A program made the position numbers and the translations under genes. Below the pieces are notes generated by a model that worked only from the letters and a program-made list of their open reading frames with translations, searched no databases and was not told the DNA's origin. Below, one piece after another: positions 9,552 through 19,572 of a stretch of DNA of 64,000 bases. This DNA is from Pseudomonas sihuiensis (GTDB taxonomy: Bacteria > Pseudomonadota > Gammaproteobacteria > Pseudomonadales > Pseudomonadaceae): positions 2,170,001 to 2,234,000 of the forward strand of contig NZ_LT629797.1 of the NCBI RefSeq assembly GCF_900106015.1, read 5' to 3'. Every line of letters starts with the position of its first letter. The stretch's first letter is position 1.

Positions 9552-11642
9552 ATGTCAATCAGCAGTAAAACCTTCAGCTTCGGTCAACTCGAAGCTTGTG
9601 CCGAAATTGGTTGGCTAGGTGACGTTGCACCCTATTCCGTTCTACTACGGCTGGGCCAAGGTAGTGCACTGGCCCGTTGTGAAGTTGCTCAGGGTGTCGA
9701 GCATCAGAGATTACAGACAACCTTCCTTAAACGATCCTACGCCCAAGGAGCTATGGCAAATCTTGCGCGTCGTGAAGATCAGCCTTCTGCAATCGACCTG
9801 GCCCATGCAGATTTTCTGCAGTCGCTTTTCGATCCAGTAGTTCGAGTATCCCCATCAACCTGCGTGAAACTCGATGTCCAAGTGCTTGAGGAGGATCCGA
9901 AGATAGATGCCAGGCTGGCGACTGCTTTGGCTGCGAGCCTTTGCCTGAGCTTGACCGGCCACGTTCAGGGGAGCCCCAAAGCGCTGGTTCAGCTCGCGAT
10001 TGCCAACGGTAGCTGCCGACTCAATCCGAGCCTGGATATGATTCCATCAGCACAGGCTAGCCTCTGGGTTTTCGGTGACACCGACCATCTGCTGCATGTC
10101 GATGGCAGCGCTCGCGAACTCGACGAGGCACTGCTGACCAAAGCGCTGGAAACTGCACACGAGTGCATCAAGAAAACCAGTCAAGTCCTGGGGGAACTTT
10201 CCAGCTTGGGAAAGCCTGACTTGGATACCCCCTCTGTGGATGCATCATCCTGTCCCGCTTTGCTCCACAAGGTTCGAGCCCTTGCGACACAGCCTCTGTT
10301 CGAGATTTTCTCCATCAAAGATGCGGAGAAACGAGACAGGAGGTGGGATGACCTACACAAAGCCGTCCAGCTCTCGCTCTGCCTGAATGACAACTATCCC
10401 GACCACCTGCAGAAAATCACGTCGTGCTTCAGGCAGGTAACCACGGACGTTGTTCGGTCTCGGATACTCGGCGGCCATCTGCGTCCCGACCAGCGTACGG
10501 CCGAGCAGCTGCGTCCCCGCAGCAAAATAGAGGTAGGCCATCACAGCAGAGCACATGGCTCGGCCAGCGTGGCGACCAACGGTTCAAGAACTCACGCCAC
10601 CGCCAGCTTGGGGCTGAATCGTTCGGCACTGGATAAAGTGCAGGGCGCAGCAGCAGAAGCATTCATCGCGCATGTTTACCTGAACTCTAAAGGCTCGCCC
10701 TCAGCGGTGAGTGCCGAAGCCACCAGCCGTTGGTTGACCAATGCGCTACGGCCGGCGATGCCTGCCGTTGAAAACTTTCCGTATGCCATCCGGCTGGACT
10801 GCGAGTACTGGGGAGACGCCTCTGCTTCGAAGCAAGTTTCACTTTGCGCCGCAACCCTTGCCTTGATGGATGCTGGCGTTCCTTTGAAAGCGCCTGTAGC
10901 GGCTGTCGAGGTTGGCCTTCTTCGTTCACCCTCACACTTCAGGGCGCTCAGTGAGCTCGATGATGTCGAACGACCAGCGTGCGACCTAACGGCCACTCTC
11001 GCGGGTACTCAGGCCGGCTTGACGGGCATCCATATACGCAGCCAAGGCGTCAAGCTTACTTCCGATATCTTGGCCGTCGTACTTCAGCAAGCTCGACAAA
11101 ATCGCTTGGAGCTGTTGCTCCGAATGGGCGATGCCTTGGCAACACCACGAACGCTCAACCCTCAGGTGCCAAGAGTACAGATCCTCAAGATATCGCCTAA
11201 TCAAACCGGTCTTCTGGTTGGGCGCGGAGGCACAACGGTTCGCGCCCTATGCGAGGACACTCGCAGCCAGATCGAAGTATTCCCAGATGGCCGCGTGCTG
11301 GTCAGTGCAGGCAATGACCTTTGTTTGCAACGCGCTGTTGCTGCCATAGAGATAACGCTTAAACCCATACGCGTAGGCCAGGTATATCAGGGAACCGTCA
11401 GCGGATTTACCGAGAGCGGCGCATTGATCACCCTGGCTCCAGGCCGTACAGGATTGCTGCCCGCGTCGGCCACCCTCAGCCCACAAGCTAGTCCCGAAAA
11501 GCAGTTCAAGGTGGGCGAGTCCGTGCGCGCCCTGTGCACGGACCTTGATAAACGTGGCCGCGCCTGGCTCTCGATCAAGGCGCTTTATGAACAAGAGGAA
11601 ATCGATGACCAACCCGACCCCAGCCCCCTCAGGCTTGCCTAA
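9552..11642 (+). CDS. divergent polynucleotide phosphorylase paralogue, predicted catalytically inactive
   Basis: A 696-residue protein with the full PNPase layout: RNase PH-like domain 1 (about 1-210), a helical linker, RNase PH-like domain 2 (about 330-530, with [20 protein letters not shown]), a KH domain (539-607, GRGG loop, [20 protein letters not shown]) and an S1 domain (608-680, [15 protein letters not shown]). In canonical PNPase the domain 2 active site is GDEDHLGDMDFK. Here the aligned stretch is [12 protein letters not shown] (471-482), so E. coli Asp486, Asp492 and Lys494 become Arg474, Thr480 and Thr482. The phosphate-site serine cluster NGSSS is changed to ASASK. RNA-binding domains look intact. 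It ends inside the region upstream of sthA. Probably an RNA-binding scaffold or regulator. Confidence 0.85.
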   Translation: MSISSKTFSFGQLEACAEIGWLGDVAPYSVLLRLGQGSALARCEVAQGVEHQRLQTTFLKRSYAQGAMANLARREDQPSAIDLAHADFLQSLFDPVVRVSPSTCVKLDVQVLEEDPKIDARLATALAASLCLSLTGHVQGSPKALVQLAIANGSCRLNPSLDMIPSAQASLWVFGDTDHLLHVDGSARELDEALLTKALETAHECIKKTSQVLGELSSLGKPDLDTPSVDASSCPALLHKVRALATQPLFEIFSIKDAEKRDRRWDDLHKAVQLSLCLNDNYPDHLQKITSCFRQVTTDVVRSRILGGHLRPDQRTAEQLRPRSKIEVGHHSRAHGSASVATNGSRTHATASLGLNRSALDKVQGAAAEAFIAHVYLNSKGSPSAVSAEATSRWLTNALRPAMPAVENFPYAIRLDCEYWGDASASKQVSLCAATLALMDAGVPLKAPVAAVEVGLLRSPSHFRALSELDDVERPACDLTATLAGTQAGLTGIHIRSQGVKLTSDILAVVLQQARQNRLELLLRMGDALATPRTLNPQVPRVQILKISPNQTGLLVGRGGTTVRALCEDTRSQIEVFPDGRVLVSAGNDLCLQRAVAAIEITLKPIRVGQVYQGTVSGFTESGALITLAPGRTGLLPASATLSPQASPEKQFKVGESVRALCTDLDKRGRAWLSIKALYEQEEIDDQPDPSPLRLA

Positions 11643-11715
11643 AAAACCGCCTAGAAAGCAAACGTCGAAGAAGCCACGACGCCAGACAGCTGGCGCCAAG
11701 CCAAGAGGGAAAACA

Positions 11716-13110
11716 TTGACAACCTATAACTACGATCTTGTGGTAATTGGCTCTGGCCCAGCTGGTGAAGGCGCGGCGATGAATGCGGCCAAGGCCGGGC
11801 GCAAGGTGGCCGTGGTGGACAACCGCCCGCTGGTCGGCGGCAACTGCACCCACCTTGGCACCATCCCGTCCAAGGCGCTGCGCCACTCGGTGCGGCAGAT
11901 CATGCAGTTCAACACCAACCCGATGTTCCGCCAGATTGGCGAGCCGCGCTGGTTCTCCTTTCCTGACGTGCTGAAAAGCGCCGAGAAGGTGATCGCCAAG
12001 CAGGTCACCTCGCGCACCGGTTACTACGCGCGCAACCGCATCGACACCTACTTCGGCACCGCCAGCTTCGCCGACGAGCAGACCGTGGAAGTGGTCTGCC
12101 TCAACGGTGTAGTGGAAAAGCTGGTGGCCAAGCAGGTGGTCGTCGCCACCGGCTCACGCCCCTATCGTCCGGCCGACGTCGACTTCCGTCACCCGCGCAT
12201 CTACGACAGCGACACCATCCTCAGCCTCGGCCACACCCCGCGTCGGCTGATCATCTACGGCGCCGGGGTAATCGGCTGCGAATACGCCTCGATCTTTAGC
12301 GGCCTGGGCGTGCTGGTCGACCTGATCGACAACCGCGATCAGTTGCTCAGCTTCCTCGACGACGAAATCTCCGATGCGCTGAGCTATCACCTACGCAATC
12401 AGAACGTACTGATCCGCCACAACGAGGATTACGAGCGCATCGAAGGTCTGGAGAACGGGGTGATCCTGCACCTGAAGTCGGGCAAGAAGATCAAGGCCGA
12501 CGCGCTGCTCTGGTGCAACGGCCGTGCCGGCAACACCGACCAGCTGGGTCTGGAGAACATCGGTATCCAGGCCAATGAACGTGGGCAGATCCAGGTCGAC
12601 CAGCACTACCGCACCGAGATCAGCAACATCTACGCAGCTGGCGACGTGATCGGCTGGCCGAGCCTGGCCAGCGCCGCGTTCGACCAAGGACGCTCAGCGG
12701 CCGGCAGCATTATCGACAACGGCAGCTGGCGTTTCGTTGATGACGTGCCGACTGGCATCTACACCATTCCGGAAATCAGCTCGATCGGCAAGAACGAGCG
12801 CGAGCTGACCCAGGCCAAGGTGCCCTACGAAGTGGGCAAGGCCTTCTTCAAGGGCATGGCGCGGGCGCAGATCGCGGTCGAGCCGGTGGGTATGCTGAAG
12901 ATTCTGTTCCACCGCGAGAGTCTGGAAGTGCTGGGCGTGCACTGCTTCGGCTACCAGGCTGCGGAGATCGTCCACATCGGCCAGGCGATCATGAACCAGA
13001 AGAGCGAGGCGAACAGCATCAAGTACTTCATCAACACCACCTTCAACTACCCGACCATGGCCGAGGCCTATCGGGTGGCGGCGTTCGATGGACTCAACCG
13101 ACTGTTCTGA
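11716..13110 (+). CDS. sthA: soluble pyridine nucleotide transhydrogenase
   Basis: A 464-residue FAD-dependent enzyme that equilibrates NADPH and NADH in the cytoplasm. It has the FAD motif [38 protein letters not shown] (the redox-active CxxxxC is replaced by the SthA-type CTHLGT), a second Rossmann motif [15 protein letters not shown], and [24 protein letters not shown] chose the TTG at 11716, which has AGAGGGA upstream and gives exactly the family N-terminus ([14 protein letters not shown]). An alternative ATG at 11605 with AGAGGAA would add 37 Lys/Arg/Pro-rich residues overlapping the upstream gene. The first codons are less GC-rich than the rest, hinting at a mosaic gene. Confidence 0.93.
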   Translation: MTTYNYDLVVIGSGPAGEGAAMNAAKAGRKVAVVDNRPLVGGNCTHLGTIPSKALRHSVRQIMQFNTNPMFRQIGEPRWFSFPDVLKSAEKVIAKQVTSRTGYYARNRIDTYFGTASFADEQTVEVVCLNGVVEKLVAKQVVVATGSRPYRPADVDFRHPRIYDSDTILSLGHTPRRLIIYGAGVIGCEYASIFSGLGVLVDLIDNRDQLLSFLDDEISDALSYHLRNQNVLIRHNEDYERIEGLENGVILHLKSGKKIKADALLWCNGRAGNTDQLGLENIGIQANERGQIQVDQHYRTEISNIYAAGDVIGWPSLASAAFDQGRSAAGSIIDNGSWRFVDDVPTGIYTIPEISSIGKNERELTQAKVPYEVGKAFFKGMARAQIAVEPVGMLKILFHRESLEVLGVHCFGYQAAEIVHIGQAIMNQKSEANSIKYFINTTFNYPTMAEAYRVAAFDGLNRLF

Positions 13111-13140
13111 CGACTACCGCCCTAGCGCGAGGAGAAACCG

Positions 13141-13950
13141 ATGCTTAGCGAGCGATACAGGCTCAAGCAGGCAGAGATCAAAACGCGAGGCCTGCTGTCT
13201 TTCCCAAGCGATAGCACTGAGGATCTGCAGGCGGTTGCTGAACTCTCCGTAATGCTCAAGTGCCTGGAAGGAACTCGGGAATTCACTAGTCCGAGCTGTG
13301 GCTTAAAGATCGCCGTAGATCGGCATTTTTCGCCACGAATGCTCTATTACTTCCTTATAGGCGACTACGAACAGGGCGACCTGGAACTGATCCGCAAGCA
13401 TGTGCAAACCGGGGATAGAGCGCTTGAACTCGGCGGCGGCATAGGTGTAACGGGCTCGCTACTTGGGCAAGTTACCGGTCAACGCGTGACTGTCTGCGAG
13501 CCCAACCCGACTCTTGAGCCCTTGATAAGACGAACATTCAGCGCGAACGGACAACAGCTACGCCTCATACAGGCTGCTGCGGTCAAGGAGTCCGAAGGCG
13601 ATGGGCGCACGACACTGAACGTGGCTCCTGGCTACTGGTGGTCATCGCTGCTTTCGGTACATGGCGCAACCAGCCTGCAAGTTCAGTCCATTCGGCTGTC
13701 ACGCCTGCTGGAGCTCACTGAGGCGAATGTCCTACTGGTCGACATCGAAGGCTATGAGCAACACCTATTCGAGGGATGCGACCTGGCACGAGTCGACACG
13801 CTGATCATCGAAATTCACGCCCCTAGTTTGGGCGCCCCGAACAGCAGCGCCCTCCTCACCGAGCTGATTCGTCGCGAGTTCGATCTTGTCGACTTTGCCG
13901 CACAGAGCTTTGTATTCAAGAGATCACAACGCAAGGAGCAAGTGAGATGA
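13141..13950 (+). CDS. FkbM-family SAM-dependent methyltransferase
   Basis: A 269-residue protein. It has a SAM-binding region with GDRALELGGGIGVTGSLL near residue 95 and VTVCEPNPTLEPLIRR, then the FkbM hallmark LLVDIEGYEQHLFEG and LIIEIHAP. FkbM enzymes are usually O-methyltransferases acting on sugars, lipids or natural products; the substrate here is unknown. A good AGGAG site precedes the ATG. The stop overlaps the start of the following patatin-like gene by four bases (ATGA), so the two are translationally coupled. Confidence 0.8.
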   Translation: MLSERYRLKQAEIKTRGLLSFPSDSTEDLQAVAELSVMLKCLEGTREFTSPSCGLKIAVDRHFSPRMLYYFLIGDYEQGDLELIRKHVQTGDRALELGGGIGVTGSLLGQVTGQRVTVCEPNPTLEPLIRRTFSANGQQLRLIQAAAVKESEGDGRTTLNVAPGYWWSSLLSVHGATSLQVQSIRLSRLLELTEANVLLVDIEGYEQHLFEGCDLARVDTLIIEIHAPSLGAPNSSALLTELIRREFDLVDFAAQSFVFKRSQRKEQVR

Positions 13951-14798
13951 CGAAACCTTCTGCGTTGATAGTCGAAGGCGGCGCCATGCGTGGCATATTT
14001 GCCAGCGGCGTACTGGACGCCTTTCTCGAAGAGGACTATCGACCGTTCGATATGGCCATAGGCGTTTCAGCGGGCTCGACCAATCTCGTTGGCTACCTGG
14101 CCGGCAACCATGGTCGCAGCCGTCGGATTCTGACCGAATACGCGACGCGCAGAGAGTTTATCGACCCGACTCGTTTTCTGCGGGCAGGACACCTTGTCGA
14201 CGTCGGCTGGCTCTGGGAGGCGACCAAGAACACCGTGCCACTGGACGTGCAACGTTTTGCAACCTGCGGTACGCCGTTGCTCGTTGTCACCACCGAGGTT
14301 GCCACCGGGCAGGCGCATTACCTGCAAGCTACGCCGGAGAACATGGATCAGGTATTCCCCGCATCCTGCGCTCTGCCTCTGGTCTATCGGGCATTTCCGA
14401 CCTACAACGGAATTGCGATGACCGATGGTGGCATCGCCGACTCGATCCCAGTGCTGGAGGCGTACAGAAGAGGCGCCCGGGACATGACGATAATCCTCTC
14501 TCGCCCCCTGGGCTATCGAAAGAAGGCCAGCCGCATGCCCTGGCTGACTGCCAGCCTGATGCGACGCCATCCGCAACTTGCCACAGCCATGCTGGCTCGC
14601 GCCCAGCGTTACAACGAAGCGCTGACATTCATAGAGCGACCTCCAGAAGACTGCCGGGTTAGGGTGCTAGCCCCCGACTTGGAATTTCCTGTCGGCCGCT
14701 TAACCCGGGATCTGGGGCGGCTGCAGAAGGGCTATGAGCAGGGCCACCGCGCCGCCAGCAAGATGCTGCGTTGCTTGAAAAGTACTACTGCCGCATAA
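13947..14798 (+). CDS. patatin-like phospholipase (YjjU/RssA type)
   Basis: A 283-residue protein with the patatin features in order: oxyanion loop GGAMRGIFASGVLDAF, the nucleophile elbow GVSAGS (Ser near residue 43) and the catalytic DGG motif in MTDGGIADSIPV (Asp near 157). It resembles E. coli YjjU and other bacterial patatin-like esterases that cleave acyl chains from lipids. No signal peptide is seen, so it is probably cytoplasmic or membrane-peripheral. It is coupled to the FkbM gene by a four-base overlap, which suggests a common lipid-linked substrate, but that is inference. Confidence 0.82.
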   Translation: MTKPSALIVEGGAMRGIFASGVLDAFLEEDYRPFDMAIGVSAGSTNLVGYLAGNHGRSRRILTEYATRREFIDPTRFLRAGHLVDVGWLWEATKNTVPLDVQRFATCGTPLLVVTTEVATGQAHYLQATPENMDQVFPASCALPLVYRAFPTYNGIAMTDGGIADSIPVLEAYRRGARDMTIILSRPLGYRKKASRMPWLTASLMRRHPQLATAMLARAQRYNEALTFIERPPEDCRVRVLAPDLEFPVGRLTRDLGRLQKGYEQGHRAASKMLRCLKSTTAA

Positions 14799-14936
14799 CC
14801 CTGAGCTGCAGATAGCGACAGGAGGAGCGACGCCTTCAAAGCAAGTGTGTACTAGAGCTAGCGAACTGCAAACGAGAGGCCTCCCGCGGTGCTGGCTGCC
14901 TCCGACCTTCTCCTTTACCAGTAAGAGGTCCGAGCC

Positions 14937-15320
14937 ATGACAGATGATCAATTCACGCCACTGATCGATTACCTCAAAGCACGCTATGAGCTGATCGCCG
15001 CAATGATCAAGACCCTTGAAGCAGGCAAGCCGTTGATCCCACCTCAAGATGGCGAGCAACATCCCAACGGGACTCATGATCGAGAAGATTATGAACGACT
15101 ACTGCAAACCAGTCGGTCGCAACTAGGCATCGAGCTAAATCGCCTGCAGGCAGCGCTATCGCGCGTACATACCAGCAACTATGGATTGTGCTGCCGTTGC
15201 AATTTGCCAATGGAGGAGGCCCGGCTCATTCGTGATCCGGCCGCAGCACTGTGCCAAGAGTGTCTTGATGAGCTGGCCGAAGAACGTGAGCGAGCTAAAC
15301 GCCTCTTCGCCGGGCGGTAA
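14937..15320 (+). CDS. DksA/TraR-like zinc-finger protein (first of two)
   Basis: A 127-residue protein with an N-terminal helical region followed by the C4 zinc finger CCRCNLPMEEARLIRDP...CQEC. The finger is typical of DksA/TraR proteins, which enter the RNA polymerase secondary channel and modify the response to ppGpp. The coiled-coil tip does not obviously carry the DksA DxxDxA motif, so its role may differ. A GAGG site precedes the ATG. It lies directly upstream of a GroEL-like gene, matching a stress-regulation setting. Confidence 0.78.
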   Translation: MTDDQFTPLIDYLKARYELIAAMIKTLEAGKPLIPPQDGEQHPNGTHDREDYERLLQTSRSQLGIELNRLQAALSRVHTSNYGLCCRCNLPMEEARLIRDPAAALCQECLDELAEERERAKRLFAGR

Positions 15321-15393
15321 TACCGGTCACAGTACCTCTTCAACTTGGCCCGGCCAGCCGCGTTGACAATCGCCAGCTAAGCGACAGACATAA

Positions 15394-17019
<1,626 letters not shown>

Positions 17020-17032
17020 CCCCTCTGACTCT

Positions 17033-17073
17033 AGAGAACACCCTGGTGAGCATCGCTGAGCCAGGAGTTCTCT
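17033..17073 (+). other. hairpin between groEL paralogue and dgkA
   Basis: A two-part stem, AGAGAAC (17033-17039) with GTTCTCT (17067-17073) and an inner CCTGG/CCAGG pair (17042-17046/17061-17065), lies 14 bp after the chaperonin stop. It has no T-tract, so it may be an mRNA end-stabilising or attenuation structure rather than a classical terminator. Confidence 0.45.
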
Positions 17074-17189
17074 ATCTGAGAACATGTCAGACGCGCGTCC
17101 GCAATTTACTCACGCAAGCCAGTCTGCATTCTCATCTACCCCTGAAAAATCTGAGAGGGGTCAACTCAATGTATCCACAGGAACAGGCA

Positions 17190-17576
17190 ATGAGCAGCAG
17201 TAACGAGCTCGACGCAAAATCACTCAAGGGGCAAAGGGGGCTGACACGGATCTCGCGAGCAGCCGGTTACTCAATCGCAGGTCTTCGTGCCGCCTTCATC
17301 GGCGAGGCCGCCTTTCGCCAGTTGTTACTGCTCAACGCGGCGCTGATACCACTGGCATTCACGATGGACGTCAGCCGTATCGAGCGCGTCTTGCTGATAA
17401 TCGTGCCTATGATGACGCTGATCGTGGAGCTTCTGAACTCTGCAATTGAAGCCGCAATTGACCGCATCTCGACAGACCTACACCCTCTCTCGAAACAGGC
17501 CAAGGATATGGGCAGCGCCGCACAGATGTTGGCCCTGGCTGTCGTGATTGTAACCTGGGCAACCATTCTGATTTAG
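17190..17576 (+). CDS. dgkA: diacylglycerol kinase
   Basis: A 128-residue integral membrane enzyme with about three transmembrane segments. It shows the family features GLTRISRAAGYSIAGLRAAF and EAAFRQ near the N-terminus, and the active-site stretch VELLNSAIEAAIDRIS. It phosphorylates diacylglycerol to phosphatidic acid using ATP. Diacylglycerol is made when phosphoglycerol groups are taken from phospholipids, so a DgkA beside two LtaS/MdoB-fold enzymes makes biochemical sense. I chose the ATG at 17190 (AGGAACAGG upstream); longer in-frame starts at 17169 and 17046 add unconserved residues. Confidence 0.9.
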   Translation: MSSSNELDAKSLKGQRGLTRISRAAGYSIAGLRAAFIGEAAFRQLLLLNAALIPLAFTMDVSRIERVLLIIVPMMTLIVELLNSAIEAAIDRISTDLHPLSKQAKDMGSAAQMLALAVVIVTWATILI

Positions 17577-17630
17577 TTCGCACATGTAGCAGCCCACTGA
17601 CAAAATTACCCAGCGGGCCGCACGCCTCCC

Positions 17631-19508
17631 CTACTGTTGCATCCAACGATTCAACGACAGGCGCTCCTGACTCTCCTTAACGACGCGTAGCAACCGGCTC
17701 TCCATTTTCTGAATGTCTTTAGCACTGTTTCTAATATGCCAGCTATCGACTCTGTTTTTCAGGCTATGCAGCAACCAGCCCTCGGCATCAATCAGACCAA
17801 CCATTTCACCTTGGGTAATCCAAGCTTGGCCTGGATGTTCGCTGGAAAACACCGAGCGACCAAGCGCAACAAATGGACTTTTGACTCCCATTAGATGTAA
17901 CAAGGTCGGCAGCAGGTCGTACTGGGATGTAATGCCCTCGTTGCGACCTGGCGCCACGAGACCAGGAGCATATATAACCAGCGGGACGTGATAGTTGCTT
18001 CTTAGGTCTTGCCCTTCAGCACGCAGCACATGGTCAGAAGTAAAAATAAATATGGTCTCATCAAACCAATCGGACTGCCTTGCCGAGGCCATGAATTCCC
18101 CTAGCGCCCAATCGGCATACTTTAAAGTATTCAAGAAACCGTCTTCACCACCAGGATCATGGGGGCGAATATGAAACCACTCCCCTGGATCGGCAAAGGG
18201 CTCATGAGTAGTGCCGGTGAACACAAAGCCAAAAAAGGGTTTTTTATCAACCGCCTGAATTTCGAGTTGCTTATGAAAAAACATCAAAGCTTCATAATCC
18301 CAGCCAAACCTCGGCGTGGGCTGAGGGTACTCGCGCAAAAGCGGGAGATCTTCCTGGCCAAAATACTGGCCTATCCCAAGGCTCGCGGCGACTGCATCCA
18401 TCCGGAACGAACGACGTGTGGAAGATTGCACCATTACGCTGTTATAGCCCTCTTCAGCAGCCAGATTGCCGATTCTCGGCATGTCGACAAGTTCCAGCCC
18501 CTCGGAAAGCCTTGGTTGTCCGGGTAGAACGGGAACCCCCGTAAGAATGGCCTGGATTCCCTGAATACTTCTCTGTGCTGCTGCATAATGGTGATCAAAA
18601 ACAAGCGAATCTTGAATAAGTCGATCCATATTCGGTGTCGCACCATAGGCATTTCCAGCGAGTGCGTCTATGTACTGATGGCTCCAGCTTTCCAGCAATA
18701 CAAATACGATATTTTTTCCTTGGAGCGGGTGTTTCCCACATTGTTGCAGATGCGGATTGGCGCCAAGCCCACTGGAGTTCAACTCTTCACCCGATTGATC
18801 ACCAGCAAATGTGCCTCGTCCGCGGAGATTTCGCCAACTATGCAATGCAGTAAAAGCCCCGCTCAGCGCCAAGTTGGCCTGAGCCTGACCGCCCAATGCA
18901 TAGGCATCCACGATATTCAACGGTTTCCCATCTACCACCCAGCCCCTGCCAGCCAAAACTAGAACTGGAATAAGCAAGACAGACAACAACAACTTGGCTA
19001 GGAGCGAGCCTGAACGACCATCCCCTCCGTAAGCTGAGACAACCCGACACCAGCAGAACAAAACTGCAGCAGCGAATACCAAGCCAAATAAAACAAGCCC
19101 CAGACGAGAATCCAGAGCCAGATCCAACAGCAAGTAAGCGTCATCTGCCAGAAAGGCAATCTCGCCGCCAATATGGCGACCCACCTCTCCGAAATAGCCA
19201 ATACTCGCCAGACCAATCAAGATGATAGCGAGCACCGGCATCACCCCGAGATACAACCACGAGCGCTGCCAGTGAGAGCCAAACGGCAGCAGCAAGGCCA
19301 ATAGAATAGGCGAGAAAGCCAGCGTCACAAGCCCACTATCGAATCGCAGGCCATGAATTAACGCCCCCAGTGTCTGCCGCCAACTGAGTTCAGCGAAAGA
19401 CTCTGGATAGATGACTAGAAGCACTACCCTGAGCAAGACCAGGATGAAAAATGAAAAAAAGTAAACAAGCAGAAACGGCCTGAGCCGCTCTATTAAAGTG
19501 GGCAACAT
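17631..19508 (-). CDS. LTA synthase/OpgB-family sulfatase-fold membrane enzyme
   Basis: A 625-residue protein. About five N-terminal transmembrane segments (residues 10-190) are followed by a periplasmic sulfatase-like domain. The metal-site motifs are FVLLESWSHQYI (Glu), AAQRSIQGIQAIL (Ser at the position of the LtaS nucleophile Thr) and FIFTSDHVLR (Asp-His). Family members transfer phosphoglycerol or phosphoethanolamine from phospholipids to glycans or lipids. The gene is followed upstream by a second, distinct family member. A role in periplasmic glucan or surface glycan decoration is likely but the acceptor is unknown. Confidence 0.82.
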   Translation of the reverse strand: MLPTLIERLRPFLLVYFFSFFILVLLRVVLLVIYPESFAELSWRQTLGALIHGLRFDSGLVTLAFSPILLALLLPFGSHWQRSWLYLGVMPVLAIILIGLASIGYFGEVGRHIGGEIAFLADDAYLLLDLALDSRLGLVLFGLVFAAAVLFCWCRVVSAYGGDGRSGSLLAKLLLSVLLIPVLVLAGRGWVVDGKPLNIVDAYALGGQAQANLALSGAFTALHSWRNLRGRGTFAGDQSGEELNSSGLGANPHLQQCGKHPLQGKNIVFVLLESWSHQYIDALAGNAYGATPNMDRLIQDSLVFDHHYAAAQRSIQGIQAILTGVPVLPGQPRLSEGLELVDMPRIGNLAAEEGYNSVMVQSSTRRSFRMDAVAASLGIGQYFGQEDLPLLREYPQPTPRFGWDYEALMFFHKQLEIQAVDKKPFFGFVFTGTTHEPFADPGEWFHIRPHDPGGEDGFLNTLKYADWALGEFMASARQSDWFDETIFIFTSDHVLRAEGQDLRSNYHVPLVIYAPGLVAPGRNEGITSQYDLLPTLLHLMGVKSPFVALGRSVFSSEHPGQAWITQGEMVGLIDAEGWLLHSLKNRVDSWHIRNSAKDIQKMESRLLRVVKESQERLSLNRWMQQ

Positions 19509-19572
19509 AATAATTTTAAGCTGTATTGGATGATCTATCCGAGGTAGACCGGGAGTTTCTCCCGGTATTTAC

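Noticed and set aside
13141..13950. FkbM gene as part of the ALAS-type biosynthetic cluster
   Set aside because: It lies 27 kb away beyond the ICE boundary and is coupled to a patatin gene.
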